Origin: Gardnerella greenwoodii 00703Dmash
GTDB lineage: Bacteria > Actinomycetota > Actinomycetes > Actinomycetales > Bifidobacteriaceae
DNA: 64,000 bases
NCBI RefSeq assembly: GCF_000263635.1
Contig: NZ_ADEV01000004.1
Coordinates: 62,001 to 126,000 of the forward strand
Direction of reading: 5' to 3'
Below, one piece after another: positions 19,782 through 28,812 of this stretch (its first letter is position 1; every line of letters starts with the position of its first letter). Both the position numbers and the translations under genes were made by a program. The notes under the pieces were generated by a model. The model was given only the letters and a program-made list of their open reading frames with translations, was not told the DNA's origin and made no database searches.

Positions 19782-20906
19782 CTAATTATTAAAACGCATA
19801 GGAACAAGCAAATAACGGTAATTCATAGATTCGTCACCGTCTGATTCTTGTTGACCATTAAATTCAACAGGTTTTACTGCAGTTGCCATTTTCATGTGAA
19901 CGAATGGTTCAGTAATTGCACTTAAACCTTCAATCAAATATAAAGGATTAAAGGCAACCGTAATTTCTTCACCATCCATATCAATGTCAAGAACTTCTTT
20001 TGCTTGAGATTCGTCAGCAGCACCAGCACTTAAAGTTAATTCTTGATTTGCAAAAGTCATTCTAATAGGAGCATTCTTTTCTGCTACCAAAGAAACGCGT
20101 TTAATAGAATTAATTAAATCTTGCCTATTTATAACAGCGTGAATTGGATAGTCATCAACAAAAAGCCTATCTACAGAAGGAAATTCGCCATCAATAAGTT
20201 GTGAAGTACTATTTCTACCAGAATTTTCAAAACCTAATAGTGTTGGCTCTTTTTCATCAAAATCAATAATAACGTTCTGATGATCATCAAAAGAGCGAGC
20301 AATATCTCGTAATAAAGTACCACGAACAAGAGTTACAGAATTAGTATTTTCATTTTCTGGAGTCCACTTAAAAGTAGAACGAGATAAACGGAATCTATCA
20401 GTTGAAGTCATAGTAACAGTGTCATCTTCAAACTGCATTCGAATACCTGTTAAAACTGGCCTATTTTCTTCTCTAGAAATAGAAACAGAAGCCTGGTTAA
20501 CTGCTTGAATAAATGTTGGGGCGTCAACTTGACCCAGCTTATTAGGAAGAGCAGGTAAATCAGGATATTCTCCTAAAGGCATAAGTTGAAGAGTAAATGT
20601 TGACTTTCCAGAAGTAATAGTAAGTAAATTATTTTCTGAACTTAAATAAGTATTTTCTGTAGGAAGTGACTTTGTAATATCAGCCATTAATTTGCCTAAT
20701 ACAAGTACACTACCTTCTTCATCAACGCCAGCTTCAATATGGTTTAGGCTAGAAATTTGATAGTTGAAGGCAGAAAGTTGCAGTGTTCCATTTGTTGCTT
20801 CAATTTTTAAACCTGCAAGAATAGGATTTGCAGGCCTAGAATCTATAACGCGTGTAGTCCAAGCTACAGCATCAGCAAATGATGCAGAGTTGACTTCTAC
20901 TTTCAT
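19782..20906 (-). CDS. dnaN: DNA polymerase III sliding clamp (beta subunit)
   Basis: The ring-shaped processivity factor of the replicative polymerase. The 374 residues show three repeated clamp domains; recognisable segments are the N-terminal MKVEVNSASFADAVAWTTR, the mid-protein ENRPVLTGIRMQ and the C-terminal YRYLLVPMRFN, which ends the family with the partner-binding pocket. An acidic loop QESDGDES lies shortly before the C terminus. Downstream of oriC in the standard dnaA-dnaN-recF order. Confidence 0.95.
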   Translation of the reverse strand: MKVEVNSASFADAVAWTTRVIDSRPANPILAGLKIEATNGTLQLSAFNYQISSLNHIEAGVDEEGSVLVLGKLMADITKSLPTENTYLSSENNLLTITSGKSTFTLQLMPLGEYPDLPALPNKLGQVDAPTFIQAVNQASVSISREENRPVLTGIRMQFEDDTVTMTSTDRFRLSRSTFKWTPENENTNSVTLVRGTLLRDIARSFDDHQNVIIDFDEKEPTLLGFENSGRNSTSQLIDGEFPSVDRLFVDDYPIHAVINRQDLINSIKRVSLVAEKNAPIRMTFANQELTLSAGAADESQAKEVLDIDMDGEEITVAFNPLYLIEGLSAITEPFVHMKMATAVKPVEFNGQQESDGDESMNYRYLLVPMRFNN

Positions 20907-21339
20907 GCTTCCTCTTTTCGTTTAAAGTCTGCAATCATTCTACAGTATTAGTGCACATATCTGTAGTCTTTAAAATTTATAAGGCAGAGAAGATTTATAA
21001 ATGCTATTAATAAATAATTAAATAAGATAGTAGTCATAATAAAAGCTGTGTATATGTGGAAAACTCTTATTTAGGCGCGCAATTTATAGGTTATTAACAT
21101 TGAAAGATTGTTAATAAGTGTCTAACAATAATGTGTATAACTTGCGGAGTTATCCACACTAAAAGCTATTTTTTGATGTATTAACATTTTTAAGACTCTT
21201 ATACACGACTTATTAACATTTAAAAACGGCGTTTTCCACGAGTTATACTCAGGTTTTACCCACATTTGTTATTAAGTATGTGGATAACTTTAGAAAAAAT
21301 TATAAACAAATCTTTATAAAACAGTGGAAAAGTTATTTT
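20907..21339. other. oriC: oriC, dnaN-proximal DnaA-box cluster
   Basis: The AT-rich 433-base gap between dnaN and dnaA carries two exact DnaA boxes TTATCCACA: plus strand 21150-21158 and minus strand 21279-21287. Near matches are TGTGGAAAA (21055-21063), TTTTCCACG (21232-21240), TTACCCACA (21256-21264) and AGTGGAAAA (21323-21331). A repeated TTATTAACAT word (about 21091 and 21210) may belong to the unwinding region. The divergence of gene orientation on either side of dnaA supports origin function. Confidence 0.85.
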
Positions 21340-23004
21340 TTAATTCCTATGATCTGCAGGATTTTGCTTTAATCTAACCGTTAATTCCATAACGTAATTG
21401 TAAATTTCCTGCTTTTCCTGCATTTCTCCGCTTACACGAGTATAAGCGTGCATTACAGTTGTATGATCTCGGCCGCCAAAAACTTCGCCAATATCAACCA
21501 AGCTCATACTTGTCATCTCTCGAGCAAGATACATAGCAATTTGACGCGCAAGAGCAACATTTTTTGTACGTTGACGACCAACAAGTTCGTCAAATGTCAT
21601 ATGGAAGTATTGAGCAACTTGACTAATAATGTCAGTTGGACGAACTTCAATATCTGTTGCAAAAAAGTCTTGTAAAGCTTGTTCTGCCAAAGCTTTACTA
21701 ACAGGCTGATTACTTAAGGATGCTACAGCTGTAACACGAGTTAAAGCACCTTCAAGTTCTCGAATATTTTCAGTAAATCTTTCTGCAATTAAATCAAGCA
21801 CGTCGCTTGGAACATTGCAGTGATTCATTGAAGCCATCATTCTTAAAATTGCAATACGCGTTTCCAAATCTGGCGGCTTAATGTCTACGGTAAGACCAGA
21901 TTCAAATCTGGAAATTAAACGAGCTTCAAAGCCTTTAAGATTTTTTGGAGCAACATCAGAAGCAATAACTATTCGCTTATTTGCCTGGTATAAGGAATTA
22001 AAAGTATGGAAGAATTGTTCAAGAGTTGCTTCTTTTCCACCCAAAAATTGGATGTCGTCAATAAGAAGAACATCAACTTCGCGATAACGCCTATTAAACT
22101 CAGCTATTTGACCTTGACTTTGATTAGGTGTTTGAAGAGCTTCAATAAATTCGTTAGTAAATTCCTCGCTAGTAACATAACGAACTTTAAGTGAAGTGTC
22201 TTTTACTAAAGCGTAATTGCCAATTGCATTAAGCAAATGAGTTTTACCAAGGCCAGATCCGCCATAAATACATAAAGGATTAAAATCACGTCCGGATCCT
22301 TCGGCAACAGCAAGTGCTACCGTTCTTGCAAAACGATTTGAATCTCCCGGAACGAATGTGTCAAACGTTGCGCAAGTATTTAAATGCGTAATCGCATCTC
22401 TCTGCACAGAAACAGTTTGTTGTGCAGATTGTGCTGAAGGCGAAGAAATTTGTGTTTGTTTAAGAGTTGATAATCCAGTAGCATTATCAAAATCTGGTTG
22501 CAAAGTAGAATTTGCTGAAATTTTTTTATTATTAACTATTTCATTAACAAATTCAGGCGAAGTAAGGTTAGAAGATTTTGATAACAAATTTTCAGAATCT
22601 TGGCTTGGAACAGTAACAACAGGAGGAACAGCTGCAGTTGAAATATTATTATTTAAATTAGCTGCACGATTGTTTTGCTGAGATGATTCAGATGCTCCAT
22701 TTGCTACAGAATTGTTCTGAACATTAGAGTTAGGAACAATTTTAAAAGCAGGGAACATGTCTTTGCCTGTGCAAATTTTTAGAGCTGTTAAAAGTGGTGA
22801 ATTAAGCTCATTTTGCAAAGCCTGCTGTGCTTCCGCATTTGACACACACAAAACAATAGTTGTTCCAAAGATTGCTTCCGGCGTTACACCTTCAAACCAA
22901 CCCTTATCCCTAGCGGTTAAAAGGGCATTATGCTGCAAGACAGTAAGCGTATTAGACCAAATTGATTCAGCTTCCGATTTAGGTTCGCCTAATGTATCAG
23001 CCAT
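21340..23004 (-). CDS. dnaA: Chromosomal replication initiator DnaA
   Basis: It binds DnaA boxes and opens the origin. Domain I is at the N terminus, a long Ser/Asn/Gln-rich domain II linker runs from about residue 105 to 205, then the AAA+ domain has Walker [12 protein letters not shown] and Walker [15 protein letters not shown]. Domain IV ends the protein with the box-recognition signature [15 protein letters not shown]. At 554 residues it is of ordinary actinobacterial length. The gene is flanked by the two DnaA-box clusters. Confidence 0.97.
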   Translation of the reverse strand: MADTLGEPKSEAESIWSNTLTVLQHNALLTARDKGWFEGVTPEAIFGTTIVLCVSNAEAQQALQNELNSPLLTALKICTGKDMFPAFKIVPNSNVQNNSVANGASESSQQNNRAANLNNNISTAAVPPVVTVPSQDSENLLSKSSNLTSPEFVNEIVNNKKISANSTLQPDFDNATGLSTLKQTQISSPSAQSAQQTVSVQRDAITHLNTCATFDTFVPGDSNRFARTVALAVAEGSGRDFNPLCIYGGSGLGKTHLLNAIGNYALVKDTSLKVRYVTSEEFTNEFIEALQTPNQSQGQIAEFNRRYREVDVLLIDDIQFLGGKEATLEQFFHTFNSLYQANKRIVIASDVAPKNLKGFEARLISRFESGLTVDIKPPDLETRIAILRMMASMNHCNVPSDVLDLIAERFTENIRELEGALTRVTAVASLSNQPVSKALAEQALQDFFATDIEVRPTDIISQVAQYFHMTFDELVGRQRTKNVALARQIAMYLAREMTSMSLVDIGEVFGGRDHTTVMHAYTRVSGEMQEKQEIYNYVMELTVRLKQNPADHRN

Positions 23005-23294
23005 TTCACCCCCAACCTGTGATTAGTGCGTAGCTTTTTCCAACTTCGCGCGCACGTGTTTTCAAAGTGTCAGTAAATCATGTTTACTCTGACCCTACGA
23101 AGTTATCCACCGTCTAGCGTGTTGAAATTGCTCAATTGTGAATAACATGTGTGTAATTTGTGGATAAGTTAGTGTTGAGATTTTGGCTATTTTCCAACGT
23201 TTTTAATAAATAATAAAATGTGATAAAAATGTGAACAAAATATTTTTTAGCGCATTTAAACAAGTTAAATAAAATGCTCAAAAAATATGGAGTT
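23005..23294. other. oriC: oriC, rpmH-proximal DnaA-box cluster
   Basis: Between dnaA and rpmH are TTATCCACC (23103-23111), TGTGAATAA (23137-23145, reverse of TTATTCACA) and the exact TGTGGATAA (23159-23167), followed by an AT-rich stretch to about 23280. The first part must also hold the dnaA promoter on the minus strand; DnaA autoregulation is likely. With the cluster on the other side of dnaA this makes a bipartite origin region. Confidence 0.75.
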
Positions 23295-23324
23295 TTGACT
23301 ATTGGTGAGGGGTAAGAGTATTTT
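23295..23324 (+). promoter_or_regulatory. Probable rpmH promoter
   Basis: TTGACT (23295-23300), an 18-base spacer and TATTTT (23319-23324) lie 60 bases before rpmH. The leader then contains a small hairpin CCATGC-TTTT-GCATGG (23348-23363) and the ribosome-binding site AGGAG. Confidence 0.45.
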
Positions 23325-23383
23325 AGTAGAGCTTGACTCATACGGGGCCATGCTTTTGCATGGTTGAATACAGGAGCATATTT

Positions 23384-23518
23384 ATGAAGAGGACATTCCA
23401 GCCAAATAACCGTCGTCGTCACATGAAGCACGGCTTCCGCGTTCGTATGCGTACGCGTGCTGGCCGCGCCGTAATCAATCGTCGTCGTGCCAAGGGTCGC
23501 AAGACACTGTCTGCCTGA
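23384..23518 (+). CDS. rpmH: 50S ribosomal protein L34
   Basis: The 44-residue protein [20 protein letters not shown]... and the Arg-rich ending [12 protein letters not shown] are diagnostic of L34. The true start is the ATG at 23384, preceded by CAGGAG; the frame extends further upstream without meaning. rnpA follows 21 bases later, the normal pairing. Codon use here is markedly more G/C-rich than in the neighbours, as expected for a highly expressed ribosomal gene. Confidence 0.97.
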   Translation: MKRTFQPNNRRRHMKHGFRVRMRTRAGRAVINRRRAKGRKTLSA

Positions 23519-23539
23519 GTTAAGGTAGCGTCGTAAAAC

Positions 23540-24034
23540 ATGGAAAGGCTGAAAAGCCACCGCGATTTTGTTGCGGTTCTAAAGAAGCGACGCAAAGTGA
23601 GTTCGCGAGATATCGTCGCGCATTATGTGATGCGTGACGATACAGCCCTTAAGAACACACCTAACGAAGATAGAAGTGCAGTTTTAGATTATATTGCCAC
23701 GGGTTTTGGAAATAGTATTCCCGCGGCATTTTCTGATACCTTAATGCCTTCTCAAAATAGTGAGGATGCCAAGAGGTTAGGTCTTGCTGTATCTAAATCG
23801 GTAGGTAAAGCTGTAATTCGCAATAAAGTGAAGCGCAGACTTAGGGTTATTGCTAAAGATTGTGAATCATTACTACCTTATGGCTGTGATGTTGTGTTGC
23901 GTGCAAAACCTACTGCAGCAGAATCCTCATTTGATTCGCTGCATAGGCAGATAGAAAAACTTTTTGCTAAAATTAGTGAATTATTAAAAACTGTGCATGA
24001 ACATGATTTTCACGAAGCAGTTAAAAATAATTGA
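23540..24034 (+). CDS. rnpA: Ribonuclease P protein component
   Basis: It assists the RNase P RNA in cutting tRNA 5' leaders. The family signature [14 protein letters not shown] is at about residues 94-107 and the N terminus reads [19 protein letters not shown]. The 164-residue length exceeds the common 115-125 because of an inserted segment (about 35-70: [20 protein letters not shown] and following) and a C-terminal tail. It follows rpmH in the conserved rpmH-rnpA-yidD-yidC-jag-rsmG order. Confidence 0.93.
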   Translation: MERLKSHRDFVAVLKKRRKVSSRDIVAHYVMRDDTALKNTPNEDRSAVLDYIATGFGNSIPAAFSDTLMPSQNSEDAKRLGLAVSKSVGKAVIRNKVKRRLRVIAKDCESLLPYGCDVVLRAKPTAAESSFDSLHRQIEKLFAKISELLKTVHEHDFHEAVKNN

Positions 24035-24073
24035 CAGAAATAACTGATTTTTAATAAAGGTATGGTGACTATT

Positions 24074-24397
24074 ATGATGCGTAGCAAGAAAAGCTATATT
24101 GCTCGCGGAATAATTTGCGCCATACGCTGGTATCAGAAAAAAATTTCTGCAAATAGACCAGCTTGCTGCAGGTACTACCCCACATGTTCTAGATATGCTA
24201 TAGAAGCTGTTTCTCGCTATGGTGCATTTAAAGGTGGTATTCTTGCAGTATTGAGGCTACTTCGCTGCAGACCATGGACCAGCTGCAGTATTGATGATGT
24301 GCCACGTAAATATTCAATCTTTTATCGTTGTGCTTGGTCTAAAGCGCATGAAGAGCCACGGCTAACTCCCTTGGCTGAAGAAGACAAGGAAAACTAA
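24074..24397 (+). CDS. yidD: Membrane protein insertion efficiency factor YidD
   Basis: A small protein that aids the YidC insertase. The three-cysteine pattern CCRYYPTCSRYAIEA is unmistakable, followed by GAFKGGILAVLRLLRCRPW. An in-frame ATG at 24062 exists, but the ATG at 24074 has GGTGA at 5-base spacing and gives the usual family N terminus, so it is preferred. Its stop overlaps the yidC start. Confidence 0.92.
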   Translation: MMRSKKSYIARGIICAIRWYQKKISANRPACCRYYPTCSRYAIEAVSRYGAFKGGILAVLRLLRCRPWTSCSIDDVPRKYSIFYRCAWSKAHEEPRLTPLAEEDKEN

Positions 24398-25410
24398 TGT
24401 TTAATCAAGATCACTTCTTACTTGATAATGGATTCTTAGGATGGTTCTATAAGATTCTTACCCCAATTGAATGGCTTATGACTCAGGTAATGTCTTTGTG
24501 TCATAAGTTCCTAGTTCTTATTGGTATGAACGAAATTGGATTCTCTTGGGTTCTTTCAATCGTTTTCCTTGTGATTGTTGTGCACGCGTGCATATTCCCT
24601 GCTTTTATTAAAAGCATTAAAGGTATGCGTAACATGCAGGCTATTGCGCCTAAAATGAAGAAAATTCAGCAAAAATATAAGGGCAAAAGCGACGCTGCAA
24701 GCAAGGAAGCAATGCAGCGAGAAATGATGAAGCTGTATCAGGATAACAATGCAAATCCTGCAGGAAGTTGCTTGCCTATGATGATTCAAGGTCCTGCATT
24801 TATGAGCATTTGGTACACGCTTTCGGTTATTCCTTTTATTGCTCGCGGAAAGCATGCTGCTCTTGGCGCTTTTGATACTGCAACAGCTCAACAGTTTATA
24901 AAAACTCACGTATTTGGAGTAGGTGTTGCAGACACATTTATGACGGTCGAACTAACGGGCAAAATCGTAATCGTAATCTTTGTTGTACTTATGTGTGCAG
25001 CAATGTGGTATATGCAATTTAACAATATTCGTAAAAATCTTCCTCCAGAGTCTAAGCAAGGCAGCCAATATACAATGCAAAAGCTTATGATGTGGGGCTT
25101 CCCGCTGATTTATGTTTTCTCTGCTTTTGCGCTTCCGTTTGCAATGCTTGTTTATTGGTTGGTTAACAACATTATGAATATGCTTCGCTCTATTTGGCAG
25201 GTATATGCTTTCCCAACTCCTGGCTCTCCTGCAGCTGAAGAGAAAGAGAAGCGAGATTACAAAAAAGAAACAGAGCGCAGAAAGCGTGAAGGTTTGCCTT
25301 CTATTGAAGAAGAAAATCTTCAGAAAGCTCGCGAAGAGGCTGAACGCAGGGAAAATGAAGGATTCCAGCGTAAGCAGCCACAGCGCAAGCGTAAAGTATC
25401 AAAAAAGTAG
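24397..25410 (+). CDS. yidC: Membrane protein insertase YidC
   Basis: It inserts and folds inner-membrane proteins with or without SecYEG. The 337 residues have five hydrophobic segments; the first after a short N terminus, the conserved charged cytoplasmic hairpin SIKGMRNMQAIAPKMKKIQQKYKG near 80-105, and NPAGSCLPMMIQGPAFMSIWYTL. The C-terminal 65 residues are highly charged (EKEKRDYKKETERRKREG and QRKQPQRKRKVSKK), a ribosome-binding type tail. No signal peptide or periplasmic domain is present, as usual in Gram-positives. Its ATG overlaps the yidD stop. Confidence 0.95.
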   Translation: MFNQDHFLLDNGFLGWFYKILTPIEWLMTQVMSLCHKFLVLIGMNEIGFSWVLSIVFLVIVVHACIFPAFIKSIKGMRNMQAIAPKMKKIQQKYKGKSDAASKEAMQREMMKLYQDNNANPAGSCLPMMIQGPAFMSIWYTLSVIPFIARGKHAALGAFDTATAQQFIKTHVFGVGVADTFMTVELTGKIVIVIFVVLMCAAMWYMQFNNIRKNLPPESKQGSQYTMQKLMMWGFPLIYVFSAFALPFAMLVYWLVNNIMNMLRSIWQVYAFPTPGSPAAEEKEKRDYKKETERRKREGLPSIEEENLQKAREEAERRENEGFQRKQPQRKRKVSKK

Positions 25411-25545
25411 TAATTAAATATGTTAAGCGCTTAATAAAGGTAAGAAAATAACTCTTTAAAAATTATTTATTTGGCTTTATTATCCGCTAAACTAGACTTC
25501 AGAATTTTGCAACGTGAATTTTTAAGTCACGATAAGGAGTAAGTA

Positions 25546-26106
25546 ATGGTACAAGACGATAAGAAGACGGTTGACCAGCTCAACGAAGAAGCTGATATTG
25601 CTGCCGATTATTTAGAAGGTTTGCTTGATATTGCTGATTATGAAGGCGATATTGAGATGGGCATTCGCAATAATCGTCCAATGATTCAGATTGTTGCAGA
25701 TGATGACACTGATATTAAGCATTTAATCGGTCGTGAAGGCGAAGTTGTTGATGCTTTGCAACAGTTAAGCAGGCTTGCGGTTCAGCAAAAAACTGGTGAT
25801 CGTTCCCATCTTATTGTCGATGTTGATGGTTTTTTGAAGCGTAAGCGTCAGCATTTGCGCGATATTGCTTTGGATGCGGTTGATGAAGTTCGCGAAACTG
25901 GTGAATCTGTAGATTTGAAGCCAATGAATTCCTTTGAACGCAAGGTTATTCATGACACTGTTCGAGATGAGGGTTTGCGTTCTCGCTCCCACGGTGAAGA
26001 ACCACATCGCTATGTTACTGTTTATTTGCCTGCTAGGTCTGATGAAGATGTGGTTGATGATATGAATGATGCACTTTCTTCTGATGACGAATATGTAGAG
26101 GAATAA
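25546..26106 (+). CDS. jag: Jag/KhpB-type KH-R3H RNA-binding protein
   Basis: The 186-residue protein has a KH domain (about 40-105, with LIGREGEVVDALQQLSRL) and an R3H domain (about 110-175, with NSFERKVIHDTVRDEGLRSRSHGEEPHRYVTVYLP). Jag (KhpB) proteins bind RNA with the partner KhpA and influence division in firmicutes. The N-terminal jag domain is short, and the last 20 residues are strongly acidic. It lies 135 bases after yidC, and an R3H protein at this place is standard. Confidence 0.92.
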   Translation: MVQDDKKTVDQLNEEADIAADYLEGLLDIADYEGDIEMGIRNNRPMIQIVADDDTDIKHLIGREGEVVDALQQLSRLAVQQKTGDRSHLIVDVDGFLKRKRQHLRDIALDAVDEVRETGESVDLKPMNSFERKVIHDTVRDEGLRSRSHGEEPHRYVTVYLPARSDEDVVDDMNDALSSDDEYVEE

Positions 26107-26193
26107 TTTTAAAGGTTGCATTTTAAAACATTCTATTGCTTTTTAAATGTAAGTTTTGAAAAAGCATTTAGAAGAAAGTGTTTATAAAACAGC

Positions 26194-26240
26194 ATAAAGT
26201 AACATTTTTGAACAAAAAATGTTTAGTTATGTTACTTTAT
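26194..26240 (+). promoter_or_regulatory. Nested hairpin between jag and rsmG
   Basis: ATAAAGTAACA (26194-26204) is the exact complement of TGTTACTTTAT (26230-26240), with an inner pairing of ACATTTTT (26202-26209) to AAAAAATGT (26214-26222). It ends 57 bases before rsmG. It may attenuate rsmG expression or act as a weak jag terminator. Confidence 0.55.
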
Positions 26241-26296
26241 ATTTTAATAGATTTAGATATTTTGAAAATATCAAGATACGAATAAGTGTGGGGAAA

Positions 26297-27007
26297 ATGG
26301 CCGATAATCAATCTACTCAGATGGCAGAAAACACTCAGCCTGTGATTGATGAATTAGAAAATTCTCCATTACTAAATGACGTTCTTGGTAGCGCACTCCC
26401 TCAATGTTCCATGTTTCACGTGAAACTGCAAAGAGAAGGTTTGCTACGAGGACTTGTTGGCCCTCGAGACATGGGAATTTTATGGGAGCGTCACATATTA
26501 AATTCTGCAGCAGTTGTGCCTTTTGTTCGCAAAGTTGCGGAAAAAAGTAAGCAAAAAAGAGTTGCTGATGTTGGCAGCGGCGGAGGATTTCCTGGTTTAG
26601 TTTTAGCTGCTTGTTTACCTGACTATGACGTTACATTAATTGAACCAATGGAGCGTCGCGTGGATTGGTTGCGCGAGTGTATTGCGCTTATGGGGTTAAA
26701 AAACGTTACTATATTTCACGGCAGATCAGACGAAGTTATTGAAAAAATTAAATCACATGAAATTCCTGCGTTTGATGTAGTAACGTGCAGAGCTGTAGCT
26801 CCTATGACAAAATTGGCCGGATGGACTATTCCTTTATTAAGAGCGCATGGAAGTTTAGTCGCCTTAAAAGGTAAGTCTGCTAAAGCAGAAGTAGAAAAAG
26901 CTGCAAAAATGATTCGCAAAGCTGGTGGCGCAAATCCTCGAATTCTTGAAGCGCCAGTTGCGTCTGGTTTGCAGCCGACTACAGTCGTATTAATCGATAA
27001 GGCTTGA
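26297..27007 (+). CDS. rsmG: 16S rRNA (guanine-527-N7) methyltransferase RsmG/GidB
   Basis: It methylates G527 of 16S rRNA with S-adenosylmethionine. The SAM-binding motif [17 protein letters not shown] is near residue 90, followed by [12 protein letters not shown] and the late [15 protein letters not shown]. The ATG at 26297 (MADNQSTQ) gives a normal N terminus with GGGGA just upstream; the frame is open another 26 codons further left. The segment [11 protein letters not shown] encodes a parS site at the DNA level (26412-26427), a position also used in other bacteria. Confidence 0.92.
   Translation: MADNQSTQMAENTQPVIDELENSPLLNDVLGSALPQCSMFHVKLQREGLLRGLVGPRDMGILWERHILNSAAVVPFVRKVAEKSKQKRVADVGSGGGFPGLVLAACLPDYDVTLIEPMERRVDWLRECIALMGLKNVTIFHGRSDEVIEKIKSHEIPAFDVVTCRAVAPMTKLAGWTIPLLRAHGSLVALKGKSAKAEVEKAAKMIRKAGGANPRILEAPVASGLQPTTVVLIDKA
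26412..26427. other. parS: parS site inside rsmG
   Basis: TGTTTCACGTGAAACT contains the perfect 14-base palindrome GTTTCACGTGAAAC, the consensus ParB-binding site. It encodes the MFHVKL stretch of RsmG. Confidence 0.9.
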
Positions 27008-27729
27008 TTTTTAATTAAAATTTGTGTTTGCGTGCGTGTTTACTGTGGTTATGAGATGTGGCTGCGAGAGATAGGAATTACTTGTCTCGCAGCGCTACGC
27101 TCTTATACCTTATTTAGACTTAAAGGTTGCATAGTTAAGTTTAGTTTTTTACTTACTTTCTTTCAAAAATAGTTATTCATCAAAAAGATATTACTATCGC
27201 TCCGCTTTTATATTGCTCGACCAAGCAATTCCTATCTCTCACTCGTAAATTCACCCACCGTTTTTTTGGTGTGGTAGGAAAGAGTGATTGGTGTGACATG
27301 TGCGGCAGCATGAATGTTAGTGTGCGCTAATCAACAGGAATCAACGTTAGCAAAGCACTGGTGCAAAGCTACATTAGCAGCGTCAGCAGAGCATTGATGC
27401 AAAGCTACAGAAGCATGCAAGCATTCAAGCAATGCAAAAAATCTCAAATCTCACCGCACTGGTATTCGTACGCTAAAGTCACACAATTAAGCTGCGCATT
27501 GACTTGCCGGAGCGCTCAATGCGTAGCGCGCGTAGGCATTTCAATGCGGAAACTCGCTTAGGTTGGAAGTCCAGTGGACTTCCAACGCGAGTTTCGTAAG
27601 CGAGCGCGTTATCCGCGCGAGCGTTACTTTGGTGGTTGAGAGTTAGTTTGGTGTGGTGTGGGCATCGGCACGGATGTTAGTGTTTTATGATTAGAAAAAT
27701 ACGTAGCTAGTTATGGAATAAGGTGTTGA
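27008..27729. repeat. Repeat-rich intergenic region between rsmG and parA
   Basis: No gene is recognised in these 720 bases; a 66-codon open frame at 27361-27561 shows no family features. The interval is packed with repeats. GCTGCGAGA/TCTCGCAGC forms a hairpin (27061-27093). A 19-base inverted pair with one mismatch lies at 27066-27084 and 27222-27240. A 24-base direct repeat (three mismatches) occurs at 27350-27373 and 27386-27409. GCTGCGCATTGA (27491-27502) pairs with TCAATGCGTAGC (27516-27527), one G-U. A long hairpin spans 27549-27595. A diverged direct repeat of about 36 bases, each copy starting TTGGTGTG and ending ATGTTAGTGT, frames the block near 27288 and 27648. Local G+C is higher than in its surroundings. 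Confidence 0.7.
27549..27595. repeat. Long perfect two-part hairpin upstream of parA
   Basis: Outer arms GAAACTCGC (27549-27557) and GCGAGTTTC (27587-27595) and inner arms GTTGGAAGTCC (27562-27572) and GGACTTCCAAC (27576-27586) pair without mismatch, giving 20 base pairs with a 4-base bulge on one side and a 3-base loop. No T-run follows, so it is not an evident terminator. Confidence 0.8.
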
Positions 27730-27745
27730 TGTTTCATGTGAAACA
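27730..27745. other. parS: parS site upstream of parA
   Basis: TGTTTCATGTGAAACA differs from the consensus parS at one central base. It lies about 100 bases before the preferred parA start, where ParB binding could also repress the operon. Confidence 0.82.
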
Positions 27746-27843
27746 TTACGTGATTTTAGTTTTTTATGTCCATAGAAACAAGGAAACTTAATAAACGTAT
27801 CGTATTTTTTAGGCATTTTCATTACTATGCGGGGGTGATTGTC

Positions 27844-28791
27844 GTGGAATCAGCTGAAGAAACGATTCAACGCATTTTTGGAGATTCAAAATCTTCCTTA
27901 GGTATTGAATTAGCAAATTTAACATCGCGCTTTCGTGCCCTCGAAAAAGTGAAGTATCCTAAGCCAGAAAAAACTCGTTTTATTGCAGTTGCAAATCAAA
28001 AAGGCGGTGTTGGTAAAACAAGTTCTGCTGTTAATCTTGCTGCAGCTATGGCAGTCGGCGGATCTCATGTGCTACTAATTGATATGGATCCGCAAGGCAA
28101 TGCGTCTACTGCGTTAAATGCTCCGCATTCTTCTGGAGATTTATCAGTTTACGATGTTATTGAAGGTCGTAAAACTATTGCTGAAGTAAAAAGATCTTGT
28201 CCGGATATTGAAGGTCTTGATGTAGTCCCCGCATCTATTGATTTAAGCGGTGCTGAATTAGAGCTTGCCGAAATGGATAATCGCAACAATCTATTAAAGA
28301 ATGCTCTTTCTGATTATCTTAATAATTGTGAAGAGCCTTACGATTATGTGTTTATAGATTGCCCTCCTTCACTCGGTTTGTTGGTTATTAACGCTATGTG
28401 CGCAGCACAGGAAATGCTTATTCCTATTCAAGCAGAATATTATGCTTTGGAAGGTTTAGGTCAGCTTATTAGAACAATTGGATTGGTGCAACAGCATTAC
28501 AATCCTATTTTAACTGTTTCGACTATGCTGGTAACAATGTTTGATAAGCGCACACTATTAGGGCGTGAAGTTTTTCAAGAAGTTAAAAAACATTATCCGA
28601 ATATTGTGCTTGAAACGACTATCCCTCGCACTGTAAAAATACCTGAGGCTCCTAGCTTTAATCAAAGCGTAATAACTTATGATCCTCATGGAGCTGGCGC
28701 AATATCGTATCGTGAAGCAGCACTAGAAATTGCTAAACGATCTAAAACTGTATTATCTGTTATTGCGGAAAAACAAGAGAATAATAAATAG
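27844..28791 (+). CDS. parA: Chromosome-partitioning ATPase ParA (Soj)
   Basis: A Walker-type ATPase that moves ParB-parS complexes. The deviant Walker A motif QKGGVGKTS lies about 45 residues from the start, with LIDMDPQGNAST and the later DYVFIDCPPSLGLL. The preferred start is the GTG at 27844 because GGGGGTGA is at the correct distance; an in-frame ATG at 27766 would add 26 residues (rich in aromatic residues) without a ribosome-binding site. parB follows 21 bases after the stop. Confidence 0.94.
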   Translation: MESAEETIQRIFGDSKSSLGIELANLTSRFRALEKVKYPKPEKTRFIAVANQKGGVGKTSSAVNLAAAMAVGGSHVLLIDMDPQGNASTALNAPHSSGDLSVYDVIEGRKTIAEVKRSCPDIEGLDVVPASIDLSGAELELAEMDNRNNLLKNALSDYLNNCEEPYDYVFIDCPPSLGLLVINAMCAAQEMLIPIQAEYYALEGLGQLIRTIGLVQQHYNPILTVSTMLVTMFDKRTLLGREVFQEVKKHYPNIVLETTIPRTVKIPEAPSFNQSVITYDPHGAGAISYREAALEIAKRSKTVLSVIAEKQENNK

Positions 28792-28812
28792 GAATAACAA
28801 GAGGAGATAATA

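Noticed and set aside
23132..23560. 142-codon open frame on the minus strand across rpmH and the origin
   Set aside because: It is the antisense of rpmH and of the oriC spacer; the plus-strand L34 gene is certain.
27361..27561. 66-codon open frame in the rsmG-parA gap
   Set aside because: It starts in a direct repeat, shows no family pattern and is rich in Ser/Cys from repeat sequence; the repeats themselves explain it.
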